In this document: positions 1-11,319 of the stretch, piece by piece
How the letters are laid out: every line of letters starts with the position of its first letter
How positions within the stretch are numbered: the stretch's first letter is position 1
Origin: Siphonodentalium dalli
Lineage: Eukaryota; Mollusca; Scaphopoda; Gadilida; Siphonodentaliidae
Direction: 5' to 3'
Assembly: GCA_032622095.1 (NCBI GenBank)
Contig: CP136061.1
Coordinates: 174,431,692-174,495,691 of the forward strand
DNA: 64,000 nt
The notes under the pieces: model-generated
Seen by the model: only the letters and a program-made list of their open reading frames with translations
Databases searched by the model: none
What the model was told of the DNA's origin: nothing
Position numbers and translations under genes: made by a program

Positions 1-119
1 TCCGTCGAAAATGACTTTCGGCGAAATGTCCATTCCGGCAAAATTTACTTCCGACGAGGAGTCCAGTCCCCAATCATGAATTTTCAACGTTTTCGGAAAG
101 TTACTTTTCGCAATGTCGA

Positions 120-370
120 CGTTACGGACTTTGCGGAATGTTTGCGGAATTCTTTATTTAACGTTTCGGTAATTTTTGCGGAAAACTCAATTTAACGTTT
201 CGGTAATTTTTGCGGAAAACTCATGGCGTTTGCGGAAATCTTTATGTAACGTTTCGGTAATTTTGCGGAAAACTCATGGCGTTTTTCGGAACATTTGCGG
301 AAAAATTCAGACGATAGTGTTGCGGAAATCTCGACGTTTCGGAAAATATTTGCGGATTCCGCAAAGACTT
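120..370. repeat. TTTGCGGAA-rich degenerate tandem repeat
   Basis: The phrase AACGTTTCGGTAATTTT begins at 160, 194 and 248, each followed by TTGCGGAAAACTCA. Similar GCGAAAA/GCGGAA-rich stretches occur at 44170-44400. No coding evidence; the short ORFs here are incidental. Confidence 0.6.
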
Positions 371-399
371 TTGAGATGCTCCCTAACTGTATATCTATT

Positions 400-1655
400 A
401 TATATTTTGGAAGATCTGTTTGTGTGTGTGAGTGTAATCGATGAACTCGAAAACGGCCGACCCGATTTCGATGAAACTTGGTATGTGGGGGTATTTTCGG
501 CCGGGGAGTGACAAAGGCATATTAATTTTCAGATCCGAGGTCAACTTTTCACGTGCCGAGGTCAAATCTGTTTTTACGCTGTGTTACAGGACTTTTGAGT
601 TCGGTGCTTACAAATCGATTCGAAACAGCGTATGTATCCGTTTTAGTTATCTGCCTCAATTATCAAGAAGAAGTGGTACTATCTTCGATCAGGATAAAAA
701 CAATGTTTAACTTCTATGACGTCGTTAGAGGTCATAACGTTAGATCACGTTAACGCCGATGCATTTGACTGTTTCAGACGTCTTGGCGATATCTCGGGCA
801 CCGATGGTAATTTATCTTTACGTTGAAACTTGATAATTATTGAGCGTGTGTATATGAGGCGCGTTTATATACTTGAGTGGAAATCAAATCGGGTTAAACT
901 GGCGGATTTTTACGGACGAAATTTGATGCATAGGGTATCTCGGTATTCGCTGGGCCGATTTCCCGGTATCCGATGGGCCGATTTCCACCATTTTTGGGTG
1001 TTGGTGTTTGACCCCACCTGACCTTGACCTTCAAAATGGTCAATTCAAGGTCAAAGCCCGGACAAAGTCGGGTCACCTTCCGATTTCGATGAAACTTGGT
1101 ATGTGGGGGTATTTTCGGCCGGGAAGTGACATAGGCCTATTAATTTGCCCGTGCGACGTGACCTTGACCTTGAAATCGGGTCATTTCAAGGTCAAACGCC
1201 CGAATATCACGGGATTTCGATGAAACTTGGTATGTGGGGGTACTTTCGGCCGGGGAGTGACATATGCCTATTCATTTGCCCGTGCGACGTGACCTTGAAA
1301 TCGGGTCATTCAAGGTCAAACGCCCGAGCATCACAGGATTTCGATGAAACTTGGTATGTGGGGGTACTTTCGGCCGGGGAGTGGCATAGGCCTATTAATT
1401 TGACCGTGTGACGTGACCTTGACCTTAAAATCGGGTCATTCAATGTCAAACGCCCGAGCATCACAGGATTTCGATGAAACTTGGTATGTGGAGGTACTTT
1501 CGGCCAGGAACTGGCATAGGCATATTAATTTACCCGTGCGACGTGACCTTTGGGTCATTTCAAGGTCAAACGCCCACATATCACGGGATTTCGATGAAAA
1601 TTAGTGTCTAGGGATACTTTCGTATGGGGAGTGTCATAAGCCTATTCATTTGCCC
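400..1655 (+). mobile_element. Helitron/Helentron-like tandem units, plus orientation
   Basis: Begins with TATATATTTTGGAAGATCTG and a GTGTG leader, then repeats of GATTTCGATGAAACTTGGTA with GGCCGGGGAGTG and TGACCTTGACCTTGAAATCGG. Units recur at about 465, 1085, 1215, 1340 and 1467. A hairpin-like GCCCGGACAAAGTCGGGTC (1057-1075) lacks the terminal CTAG and fuses directly to the next unit. Non-coding; ORFs across it are translations of the repeat. Confidence 0.6.
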
Positions 1656-2818
1656 GTGAATTGTCCATTTTGAAGGTCAAGGTCATGTGGGGTCACGATT
1701 TGACCCGTCCAAAACACTGCCCGGACAAAAGGACAAAAGTACCCGTCGAAATCCATCCGGTTTTACCTCGAATTGATCATTTTGAAGGTCAAGGTCAGGT
1801 CGGGGTCATGACTCGACCCATCCAAAACACCCAGTGGACAAAAGTAACCATAGGTATCAAATTTCGTCGAAATCCCATCAAAATTCGCGATTTGACCTTG
1901 AATTGACCCGATTTCAAGGTCACGTCGCACGGGCAAACAAATAGGCTTACGACACTCCCCATATGAAAGTATCCCCAGACACTAATTTTCATCGAAATCC
2001 CGTGATACTCAGGCATTTGACCTTGAAATGACCCGATTTCAAGGTCACGTCGCACGGGCAAATTAATAAGCCCGGGCCACTCCCCGGCCGAAAGTACTCC
2101 CACATACCAAGTCCATCGTGAACAGACAGACACACACACAGATCTCCCAAAATATATAATAGACTAGCAGGTGGACCCGACTTCGTCTGGGCTGTTTCCT
2201 CTCTGCTTTTCGGCGAATTGCGCGTTTTGACCTTGAATTGTCCATTTTGAAGGTCAAGGTCAGGTGGGGTCACGATTTGACCCGTCCAAAACACTGCCTT
2301 GACAAAGTACCCGACAAAAGTACCTGTCGAAATCCATCCGGTTTTACCCGATTTGACCTCGAATTGATCATTGTCAAGGTCAGGTCGGGGTCATGACTCG
2401 ACCCGTCAAAAACACTCAGTGGACAAAAGTAACCCCACGTATCAAATTTTGTAGAAATCCCATAAAAATTCGCGATTTGACCTTGAATTGACCCGATTTC
2501 AAGGTAAAAGTCATGTCGCACGGGCAAACGAATAGGCTTACGACACTCCCCATACGAAAGTATCCCCAGACACTAATATTCATCGAAATCCCATGATACT
2601 CGGGCATTTGACCTTGAAATGACACAATTTCAAGGTCTTGAAATGACCCGATGTCAAGATCACGTCGCACGGGCAAATTAACAGGCCCATGCCACTCCCC
2701 GGCCGAAAGTACACCCACATACCAAGTTTCATCGAAATCGGCCGTTTTCGAATCCATCTCGAACACACAGACAGACACACACACAGATCTTCCAAAAATA
2801 TATAATAGATAGCCGATG
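1656..2818 (-). mobile_element. Helitron-like units, minus orientation, with a CTAG end at 2164
   Basis: Same family as 400-1655 but reverse-complemented from about 1656. On the minus strand one unit ends with a hairpin (ACCCGACTTCGTCTGGGCT complement, 2175-2193), a short spacer and CTAG (2164-2167) followed by T-rich TATTATATATTTTGG. That matches a Helitron 3' terminus: hairpin, about 10 bp, CTRR, T. A second unit runs 2168-2818. Confidence 0.6.
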
Positions 2819-3830
2819 AGCCCGACGTTGTCCGGGCTATTCAAAAACCAAATTTCAAGTCGATAGCTCCACCCGTTTCCGAGATCTGGTCTGCGCATGC
2901 GCGAAGCTTGCATCGCACGGGCTCGGCGACCCGATAAAATTTGTATCCGGGGCAAGATACATTCACATAGCAAATTTCAAGTCGATAGCTCCACCCGTTT
3001 CCAAGATCTCGTCTGCGCATGCGCTGCACGGGCGTCGCACGGGCTCGCCAATACGACAACGACGACCGCCTGATCAAACTACACACACGTACCAAATTTC
3101 AAGTCGATAGCTCCACCCGTTTCCGAGATCTGGTTTGCGCATGTGCTAAGCGGACGCCGCACGGGCTCGCCAATACGACAACGACGACCGCCTGGTCAAA
3201 CTACACACACGTACCAAGTTTCGTCCCGATCGGTCGAGAATCGTAGATTTGTATAAATGACATAGACATACTGACAAACATACAGACAGACAAACAGAGG
3301 TCTTCAAAATATATATGAGACTAGCCGATGAGCCCGACGTTGTCCGGGCTATTCAAAAAACAAATTTCAATTCGATAGCTCCACCCGTTTCCGAGATCTG
3401 GTCTGCGCATGCGCGAAGCTGTCGTCGCACGGGCTCGGCGACCCGATAAAACTCATATTTCCGGTGCAAGATACATTCACATAGCAAATTTCAAGTCGAT
3501 AGCTCCACCCGTTTCCGAGATCTCGTCTGCGCATGCGCGAAGCAGGCGTCGCACGAGCTCGGCGACCCGATAAAATTCGTATCCGGGGCAAGATACATTC
3601 ACATTTCAAGTCGATAGCTCCACCCGTTTCCGAGATCTCGTCTGCGCATGCGCGAAGCGGGCGCCGCACGGGCTCGCCAATGACGACCGCTTGGTCAAAC
3701 TACACACACGTACCAAGTTTTGTCCCGATCGGTCGAGAATCGTAGATTTGTATAAATGACATACATACATACAGACAGACAGAGGTCTTCAAAATATATA
3801 GGAGATATGTGGAACAGAACCATTGATGTG
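2818..3830 (-). repeat. 122-bp satellite with GCGCATGCGC core inside Helitron-like elements
   Basis: GAGATCTGGTCTGCGCATGCGC and the phrase AAGTCGATAGCTCCACCCG recur at 122-bp spacing (GATCT at 2883, 3005, 3127; again 3397, 3519). Each sub-array begins with hairpin AGCCCGACGTTGTCCGGGCT (2819-2838, 3331-3350). At 3321 the hairpin is preceded by CTAG; at 2810-2813 the CTAG is mutated to ATAG. The reverse-oriented counterpart is at 39000-39860. Confidence 0.75.
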
Positions 3831-3933
3831 AATCAGATGTATCGGGTCTAAGGCTACAGGTCTCGGACCTTCGAACACTCCGGAAAGACCTGGGATGTGT
3901 CACATCATCAATCCAGAAATCAATCGTAATTTT

Positions 3934-4029
3934 ATATAGTGTTTGTCTGGTAAGGTAGTTTTTATAAGAAAATTATAAGATTTTGACACAAGTCAAAATT
4001 TTCATAGAAAATTATACTTACCTGACAAA
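3934..4029. mobile_element. Palindromic element with splice-donor-like termini
   Basis: Left end GTGTTTGTCTGGTAAGGTAG and right end TATACTTACCTGACAAAC form an imperfect inverted repeat around GACACAAGTC. A third end copy, TATAGTGTTTGTCAGGTAAG, lies at 4196-4215. The termini contain CAG/GTAAGTAT, the consensus 5' splice site, in outward orientation on both strands. Confidence 0.5.
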
Positions 4030-4284
4030 CAACATTCCCAGCCACCTCCCATTGATGATGTTTCTTGGGGCTTTTATCGCCTCAAGGAATCTGAAGTGGG
4101 ATACTGGTTACCTCTTCCTGGTTCGTAATTTCACTGCGGTTGCAAAAAAGTCTCAATCGGAAATGGGCGAGTTGAATTGCAAGGGGGTAATTATATATAG
4201 TGTTTGTCAGGTAAGTATAGTTTTATTTGAAAATTTAGACTTGCGTCCAAATCTTATAATTATTCAATATTTTATGTGTTTCAG

Positions 4285-4423
4285 AGCTGTAAAATTATGT
4301 TATTGAAAAGAATTCTGAGTTCTATGTGGTTATCGCCTTCAACTTACAAATGTCAGCAGTGGCTACAGTGGGAAGGAGGAGAAACAGCAGATGCTGAAGA
4401 GACACAACCGATGATGCATGTAT
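4285..4423 (+). CDS. Candidate internal exon, function unrecognised
   Basis: Open segment after a good acceptor (TTTTATGTGTTTCAG). It encodes SCKIMLLKRILSSMW followed by WLQWEGGETADAEETQPMMH. Two donors are possible: GTATGT after 4419 (phase 0) or GTATGC after 4423 (phase 1). Only the second keeps the next candidate exon (4506-4583) open. The acidic tail and Trp-rich stretch look coding, but I recognise no domain. Lying on the same strand upstream of the midasin-like exons, it could belong to that gene. The alternative is a chance open stretch beside a repeat with a splice-like end. Confidence 0.38.
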
Positions 4424-4505
4424 GTATGCTCTAACATAATAATTATATGGTCACATAAACTCATCAGTCTTCTACTAATAGAACAACTGTCACATATATT
4501 AACAG

Positions 4506-4583
4506 GTCCTCCTTTGGTGATTGATGCCATAACATGTCATGGTTTTTCCCCAGTGCCTCCACATATTACTCAAGGAAAATTGG
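4506..4583 (+). CDS. Candidate internal exon, function unrecognised
   Basis: A 78-bp segment between acceptor CATATATTAACAG and donor TTGG/GTATAT. It enters with two bases of a codon and reads PPLVIDAITCHGFSPVPPHI, then TQGKL. Proline and hydrophobic content look protein-like. The phase fits the previous candidate only if that exon uses its second donor. A third very short continuation (5470-5515, reading GKHGAEKLLKLDSN before a GTAAGC donor) would fit in phase but is too short to assert. No domain recognised. Confidence 0.33.
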
Positions 4584-5589
4584 GTATATCTGGGTATATT
4601 GGAAAATACTCATTGTGAAGTAATATTAATGATACATATATGTGTGAATGTTGTGAGTAGGCCCAGTATCCAGGAACATTCCAAATGAAAATCTGAGTGG
4701 GTAGCCATTAATATTATGGAACATGTCCAAATTAAATAAAAATTTACGCCGGAGATTGGAGTTTCCTGTGGAGATTTCCTATCTCCTATAACGATGGCAA
4801 AACTCCAGGCAAACGATGGCAAAAATCCCTTAAAACGTTCAAGAGAATTTTGGGAAAATATATCAAAGACGATAAGCTGCAGAGCGGAGAGTAGATATAT
4901 GAAGTCAGTGTACAAAATGACATATATTTTGAACGATAGAATAAAACTTTTTCATAACACTTGGGCTATGTTGAAATAAATATGCGAATCTGATGAACCT
5001 CCAAGGAGACCCCCTTGTCGCACTTGGGTGTATATATCAAGATTTGAAGTGCACTGGGTTTTCGTTATTCTCAGAATCTGACGATGTTGCAAATAGCATG
5101 TGCGTCATTGGATATTCAGAGCTTTATCAACTTAACTGGAAACCCCTTGATTTGTGTCCACATAAAATGTGGGTTTGAAAAAGAATGAAAAATTTAAACT
5201 AAGTCGATGTTGAAAAACTAAATTCGCAGAACAGTTTGAACTTATTTTGTATTTCTTTGTCTCAAATTTCAACTGGGCTTTAAATAAACTTGTGTTGTTT
5301 TGAGAATGGCGTTTCCAACTGTTGAAATTTTTAACCAAAGTCGAGGAACTCTCATACAGTGATCGTGCTGTCAATGGCCAAATTACCAATGGCCAATCTT
5401 TTTCGAATTTGGCTAATAAAAATTTCATTTGGCCAAACTTTTGGCTAATTTTCTTTAACCCAAATGGAGATGGAAAGCATGGAGCCGAAAAGCTACTTAA
5501 ATTAGACAGTAACAGGTAAGCTATAACATTTAACCAGCCCAATCATCAAAACGCTTAATCTGCTATGGTTATGTAATTTTTTGTTGATT
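4584..5589. other. Stretch without a supported gene
   Basis: Contains short incidental ORFs, a possible micro-exon ending at a GTAAGC donor (5515), and at 5380-5455 a TTTGGCTAATAAAA/TTTGGCCAAACTT repeat also found at 9885-9965. Nothing else recognisable. Confidence 0.5.
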
Positions 5590-5622
5590 AGGCCATTAAA
5601 AATTAAAGTCTGGGTTCACGGG
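5589..5622 (-). repeat. Terminal fragment of a hAT-like MITE
   Basis: GGCCATTAAA and AAAGTCTGGGTTCACGGGC are the reverse complement of the sequence starting CAGGGCCCGTGAACCCAGAC at 9403. CAGGGCC is a typical hAT terminus; this copy has lost the outermost CCTG and carries a 5-bp insertion. Confidence 0.45.
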
Positions 5623-5639
5623 CAATTAAGTCTAAATTT

Positions 5640-6880
5640 TTTGATGAGGGATGGAGGCTTTTTATATTTATTGTTTATTTTAAATTCTTCAAAACATACC
5701 TCAAAATCGAATAGTCTTTTTTCATGATTCCAGGTAATACAACTTGTCTCTGTGTAATCACATGTATTGCTCAATACTTGGGAATATTCTGACACCTCTG
5801 TTGCCCATTTCCCAAAGCATGGCTCTAAATGGCTATTGAGGAAAGGCATAGCATGAGTTTTGTCTGGTTCTATTCATGATAGGGTGAGGGATATGGTTTA
5901 TAAAGTCAGAACCGCTTAATGTCTCCGACCGAATATCAGAACTGTACAATGTAACCACACATGTAGAGAAACACACACCACTCAAATTACAAAAACTTCT
6001 GACAATTAAATTAAGAATTCTGAGAAAGCTGATTCAAATGTAGCAGTGCCATAAATTGCTCTACATGTATTTATTTACTGCAATGCCCATGAATATCCAC
6101 TATCGGGAACAAGTTATTATTTTTATTTTTAGTGTTCCACAAGAATCCTATATACCGGTTTATTAGCGCGCGCACCACGTGTATACTGTTCGACAATTTC
6201 TTGATAGCCGTGGTCCCATGGGCATTTTATTTTTATAGATAATTGTTTTTTCCAGTTTAAAAGTCGAACTGCGTGACCAGGAGGCCGAGTCCGGTAAAAG
6301 GTGTAAATTTTGTTTATTGTCCTTTACATTATTATGCCAATAATGTTGATTTTTGGTTTGTGACAAGCTATGTCAATTACCAATAAAAGAAATTTAAAAG
6401 ATAATTTGTAAGTCTTATATTTCAACTTTCATAGATATTTTTCATTCTGCAGCCCACTGATGGTTGTGGTCGGAGATGGCCGAGTTGGCTGCCGGTTCGT
6501 TAATTAGGTGCTGGTTGTTATTGTTATTTTAACTGAATTCTGAGTTGGTCATTCGCGAAACCAATATATGCTATATGGGAAAACTGTCGGACGGATTGAG
6601 CCCAAACTTCCTATCTAAGGGTAAAATCCCAGATGGAATGTCATCGCACCGCTTCTGAGAACGTCCGAGCACTCATTCTCAAATCCCCCGCCACCGCAAT
6701 GGGTAGTTCATGGGTTAATCGCGTGATAGTTGAAGAACGTTCGTATCCGCAGTGTCGTTGATAAAGAGCGTGCATGTGTCCAGACATGAGTGTGTTGTGT
6801 CTGTGTACAGACATGAGCGTGTTGTGTGATTCTGTGTTCGTACTTAGGGGTTCCTGGGAATGGGGGAGATTTTCATCGGG
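5640..6880. other. Stretch without a supported gene
   Basis: AT-rich intronic or intergenic sequence. Near 6560-6900 the phrases GGGAAAACTG, GGACGGATTGAGC, CATGAGTGTGTTGTG and GGTTCC-GGAAT-GGGGGAG repeat at 7160-7500, so the Helitron-like array begins here in degenerate form. Confidence 0.5.
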
Positions 6881-6899
6881 TCAGTTTTTCCGCCCGAGG

Positions 6900-7917
6900 T
6901 GACCTTCACCTTGAAACGGGTACCCACAAATGATCTAATATATATTCTGGGACTTCTGTCTGTTTGTTTGTCTGTTAGCTATGGCCGGGAAAACTGCTGG
7001 ACGGATTTCGACGAAATTGATACCTACGGGTGATATTGTCTGGGAAGTGTTTTGGATGGGTCAAATTGTGACTCCGACCTGACCTTGACCTTCAAAATGG
7101 TCAATTCAAGGTCAAAGCCCAGACGAAGTCGGGTCACCTGCGTCTGTCTGTGTGTTAGCTATGGCCGGGAAAACGGCTGGACCGATTGAGCTCAAACTTC
7201 CAATCTAATGTTAAAATTCCACGGGCAGTGTTTACCGCCGTTTTGGAGAAGCTCCGAGCACCCCTTCTCCACTCCCAGTCACCAAAATGACCGTCCTTGG
7301 CACTGTGGGGTTAATCGCGTTGATAGTTAAAGAGCGTTCATATCCGCAGTGTCGTAGATAAAGAGCGTATGTGTGTAGTGTGATTCTTATGTCTGGGGCC
7401 AGACGTGAGTGTGTCTGTATCCAGACATAAGTGTGTTGTGTGATTCTTATATCTGTCTTCGTACTTAGGGGTTCCAAGGAACGGGGGAGATTTTCATCGG
7501 GTAAGTTTTTCCACCCAAGGTGATCTTCACCTTGAAATGGGTACCCACAAATGTACCTCTTTTAGGGACGGGTACCATCACGGAACGGGTACCATCATTT
7601 CTCTTGATTAAAAAGGCAGAATTAAATCAAATTAAATTAAAAAATTAACGGATTTCAATGAAATTTGATACATAGGGATACTTTTGTCGGGGGAGTGTTT
7701 TCGACGGGTCAAAACGTGACCCCCGACCTGACCTTGACCTTCAAAATGGTCAATTCAAGGTCAAATCGTGTAAAACGGACGGATTTCGACGAAATTTTAT
7801 ACCTAGGGATACTTTTGCCCGGGGAGTGTTTTGGACGGGTCAAATCGTTACCTGACCTTGACCTTAAAAATGGTCAATTCAAGGTCAAAGACTGGACGAA
7901 GTCGGGTCACCTGCTAG
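6900..7917 (+). mobile_element. Helitron-like units ending at a CTAG
   Basis: Units with ATGGCCGGGAAAAC, GGACGGATTTCGACGAAAT, GACCTGACCTTGACCTTCAA and GGTCAATTCAAGGTCAAAG. The last unit ends with GACGAAGTCGGGTC, spacer ACCTG, then CTAG (7914-7917) and TATATTATATTT, a Helitron-type 3' end. An internal junction at 7141 has lost CTAG and runs into CGTCTGTCTG. Confidence 0.6.
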
Positions 7918-7939
7918 TATATTATATTTGTTTCAATTA

Positions 7940-8830
7940 ATGGCGAATTTATATGCATATTACCGGTAATTATAAGTAATGCAGACTGACATTATACTGC
8001 CCATGCAGTGTTCGCTTGTCAGAACGCTCAGTGATGTTCTGGTGTTTGCGCCGATGCAAATGGATATTTTGGCTCCATAATTGGATGCAGTCATCTCTCA
8101 ATGCATACTATATGGCTATTTATTCTATTGTATGTATTTCCAGTGGGCTGAAATATGGAATATTTGGATATTGAGCATTGAGAATTGTGAATATTTAAAG
8201 TTAGAACCGATGCAATACGGTTATTGGTGGACTGTTTTGTAGAATACTACAGTAAACGTTGTATTGGGTCCATCAACACGATCGTGTAAACTGGACAAAA
8301 CTATATTCTCACTGTCAGTATTAAAGTGTCGTGTTGGAACCAGTGATGTTCGGTTTTCTGACCGTGTGCTCAGACGGGCGATTGGTGTATTATAAACAAA
8401 GTCTTGTTCGATGCTTATCGATACATATATGTATATGTGTATATATATATTTATATATGTGTGTGTATATATGTTATATTGTTTCCATTATTGGTTACTT
8501 TATATGCATATTAATTCAATTAGAATTATTGGTAATGCAGACCGACGTTATACTGCTCATGCAGTGTACGCTTTCCGAACGTTCAGTGATGTTCTGGAGT
8601 TTGCGCAGATGCAAATGGATCTTTTGGTTCCATAATTTGATGCAGTCATCTCTGAATGCTTTATAGATGGCTATTTGTTCTATTTTATGTATTTCTAGTG
8701 GATTATTTGGATATTTGAGCATTGAGAATTGTGAATTATCAAATGTTAGAACCGATGAAATGCGATTTTTTGTGGACTGTTTTGTGGAATACTACAGTAA
8801 AAGTGGAATTGATGCCATATATCTCCGTAC
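7940..8830. repeat. Direct repeat pair about 540 bp apart
   Basis: The sequence from TATATGCATATTA, TAATGCAGAC, CATGCAGTGT and GATGCAGTCATCTCT through GTTAGAACCGATG appears at about 7950-8260 and again, diverged, at 8505-8800. A TA/TG microsatellite lies at 8415-8475. ORFs here are incidental. Confidence 0.7.
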
Positions 8831-8989
8831 ATATTCTGATGGAATAGGCAAATTGCGTATATATTGGTGACTAATTGTACACTGTCATTATAGTGATGCA
8901 TTGTAACTGCAGTGCGCATGCGATGCGATTCAATGTCAGTTCGCGGTTGTGCACTGTAATATGATGCACGGTTTGTGTAGTTTGCGTGG

Positions 8990-9165
8990 TAGACTATAAT
9001 ATGCACTGTCTAAAACAGTGCGCGTTTTAGAACATTCAGTGATGTTCTTTTATCTGCGCAGATGCAGATGGGCGTGTACCCAATGATGCAATTTCCTATC
9101 TCGGGTGTGATTTAGAACATTCAGTGATGTTGGGCCATCTGCGCAGATGCAAATGGGCGATGTAA
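8990..9165. repeat. Short palindromic repeats GAACATTCAGTGATGTTC
   Basis: The imperfect palindrome GAAC(A/G)TTCAGTGATGTTC followed by TGCGCAGATGCA-ATGG occurs at about 8017, 8577, 9030 and 9117. The four copies lie at irregular spacing downstream of the direct repeat pair. Function unknown. Confidence 0.5.
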
Positions 9166-9402
9166 TTGTGATGGAATGTCCTTGTTTGTTATATGGTTGT
9201 GATGGAATGTATTTGTGCATGTATATTGGAATGATTATGTGTAGTTGGTGTGAATAATAATAATAGACTTCCAGTGCTCTTTAAAATGTGACCAGTGATC
9301 CAAAAATAAGTCCCTATCACTAGTGTATGGAGGGGAATTTTTTTTGTTTTGTTGAGATTGTGATAAATAGTTTTGATGCGGCAGACTTTTAGTGATGCGG
9401 GC

Positions 9403-9436
9403 AGGGCCCGTGAACCCAGACTTTAATGGCCTTAGG
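9403..9436 (+). repeat. hAT-like MITE terminus
   Basis: CAGGGCCCGTGAACCCAGAC followed by TTTAATGGCC, an inverted match to 5589-5622. A TTTGGCTAATAAAA repeat lies downstream (9885-9965), as one lies upstream of the left copy, so the two may be ends of related insertions. Confidence 0.45.
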
Positions 9437-9439
9437 CAG

Positions 9440-10440
9440 TCTGTAATATAAAATAACTAAATGCATTGTTCCTTAATTGGATATACAGGCGAGTAGTTCT
9501 TAACTCAATGGTTACGTAATGTATCATAAACTGCATCCCATCTAATAACAACATGGCTTCACATCATAAAAGGTTTGAATACAATAGATATTCAACAGTT
9601 ATCACCTTACTATAATAAGCAATAGTTAGCGACCGTCTTGGTGAAAAATTTATGACTGATTTTCACCGGGCTTTTTGCATATGGATGGAAGTGAAATCCC
9701 GCTGTATTTTGTATTTATGCTTTACATGAATTGATCTGTCTGCGATATAACACATACCTATGTTCGTATAATATTGATTTTAAAGTTTTTTTAGTTATTT
9801 TTTATTCTGAGTAATAAATAAATAAAGCTTAAAACAAATATTTTAGTTATTAATTGTGAAGCGCCAAGAAAATGAGGATTTAATTTGGCCAATTTTTTTT
9901 TTAATTTGGCAAAAATATTTTTTTATTTGGCTAATAAAATTGTTATTTGGCTAAACTTTTGGCCACAAGATTTTTTGGTCCAGCGCGAACACTGCTCTCA
10001 TAACAAGCCTCTCCAACTGAAGTTGCTATGTAAATAAATTGAATGTAATCCCCACAATCATTATGGAGAAACTGCACAACTTGCACATACCAGAAAATGT
10101 GACGATTTCTGAGGAAGCCTTGTTTAATTACATCCCAGCTGGTATACCTATATGGTTTACAGCATAATTAGTAACTGCCAGTGATAAAGCAGGAAAGTGA
10201 GGATGGAGGAGGATGTATGTCTCCCAACAATAGTCAAACTTTTCAACAGTTGGAAATTTCACACCTGACACAAAATTTATTGGAAATTTTACACCAACAA
10301 TACATATTTAGATTAGGTAGATGAATCAGATTTGTGTTTATCAATGGGAAATTTTGTAATAGCCTATGGGACCACTAATTTTCTCAATTTAAGGTAAAAT
10401 ATAGTGTTTACTTCATGCCGACTTCAAGATCAAATAATTA
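9440..10440. other. Stretch without a supported gene
   Basis: AT-rich with a TTTGGC-rich patch at 9885-9965. I see no exon, RNA gene or clear element boundary. Confidence 0.5.
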
Positions 10441-10450
10441 TAACCCATTT

Positions 10451-10700
10451 TTAGCTCAACTTTACTTTGTAATGTTTGAGCTATTGCCATGGCTTGGTAT
10501 CTGTCGTCCGTGTGTGCATGGAGACGTCTGTCAACAAATTTCCATTTCACAGGTCGTACCTTTGATCAGATCATTATGAAATTTGTCATGGCTGTTGACA
10601 ATGCATGTAGGTGGGAACGAGTCATTTTTGGGTCATTCGGCAAAAAAAAATGGCCGCCAGCAGCCAATTTGGATAAAATGCTGCATGGTTTATACATCCA
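10451..10700 (+). repeat. AGCTCAAC-family element, single unit
   Basis: Starts TTTTTAGCTCAACTTTACTT with the hairpin partner GTTTGAGCT, then GTCGTCCGTGTGTG, CAGGTCGTACCTTTGATC, GGGAACGAGTCATTTT and ATGGCCGCCAGCAGCC. It is one unit of the array at 59766-61430. Confidence 0.7.
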
Positions 10701-10849
10701 TTGAATAAAAGGGACCACATGGTTCGTTTATGTGGATTTGCAATTTAATAGACCGGATATGGGCTAATTTGAATTGTGCTATATTAATCGACTTTCCGTG
10801 AAACATCACCGCTTCCTTGTTTATAGGGACCTTGTCAAATTACAAGCGG

Positions 10850-11110
10850 AAATTCCGCTGGAGAACAGAGTTTTTTCCTCCGATCTCCGTTAAAAACTCC
10901 GCTCTCCGGTAAATAAGGTAAGCAGCGTAAACACTCCGGATTTTTTGTTATGTTCATCGGAGTTATAATGAAGTTTCTGGCAGAGTTTCCGACGGAGTTT
11001 TTGTTACGTTATATAGCGGAGTTTCCATTACGTTATAGCAGAGTTTTTGTTACGTTCATCGGAATTTCCATCGGAAGTCCGCTGGATTTGAATGCGCTCA
11101 CATCTGAGTG
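10850..11110. repeat. ACTCCG/CGGAGT-rich repeat patch
   Basis: Many phased CGGAGTTT and ACTCCG words (for example GACGGAGTTTTTGTTACGTT and GCGGAGTTTCCATTACGTT). A related TCGGAG/ACTCCGAT patch is at 43870-43990. Low-complexity interspersed repeat. Confidence 0.5.
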
Positions 11111-11319
11111 TTCCATCTAAAACTCCGTTTTACCAGGAAACACACCGCATTTTTTATTATCAGCGATATATGGCAAAGAAGAATTAATTCAGTCATGCTT
11201 ATCTACGATTTGTTAACACGTTGTTTGCATTGTTTTATAATATTAGGTATTGATTGATTAATTGGCAGTAATAATTAGTGATCGATGCATGTTGTTTCGA
11301 TTCCGATTCCGTACTTTAT

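Noticed and set aside
2416-2973. 185-codon minus-strand ORF
   Set aside because: It crosses a Helitron-like unit and the start of the 122-bp satellite; frames of similar length occur in all orientations of the same repeats.
2760-3830. CRISPR-like regular spacing of repeats
   Set aside because: The repeated part is most of the 122-bp unit, with no unique spacers, in a eukaryotic transposon context.
5322-5519. ORF ending before a GTAAGC donor, possible exon
   Set aside because: Most of it is the TTTGGCTAATAAAA repeat; only the last 46 bp could be exon and the acceptor (AAATGGAG) is weak.
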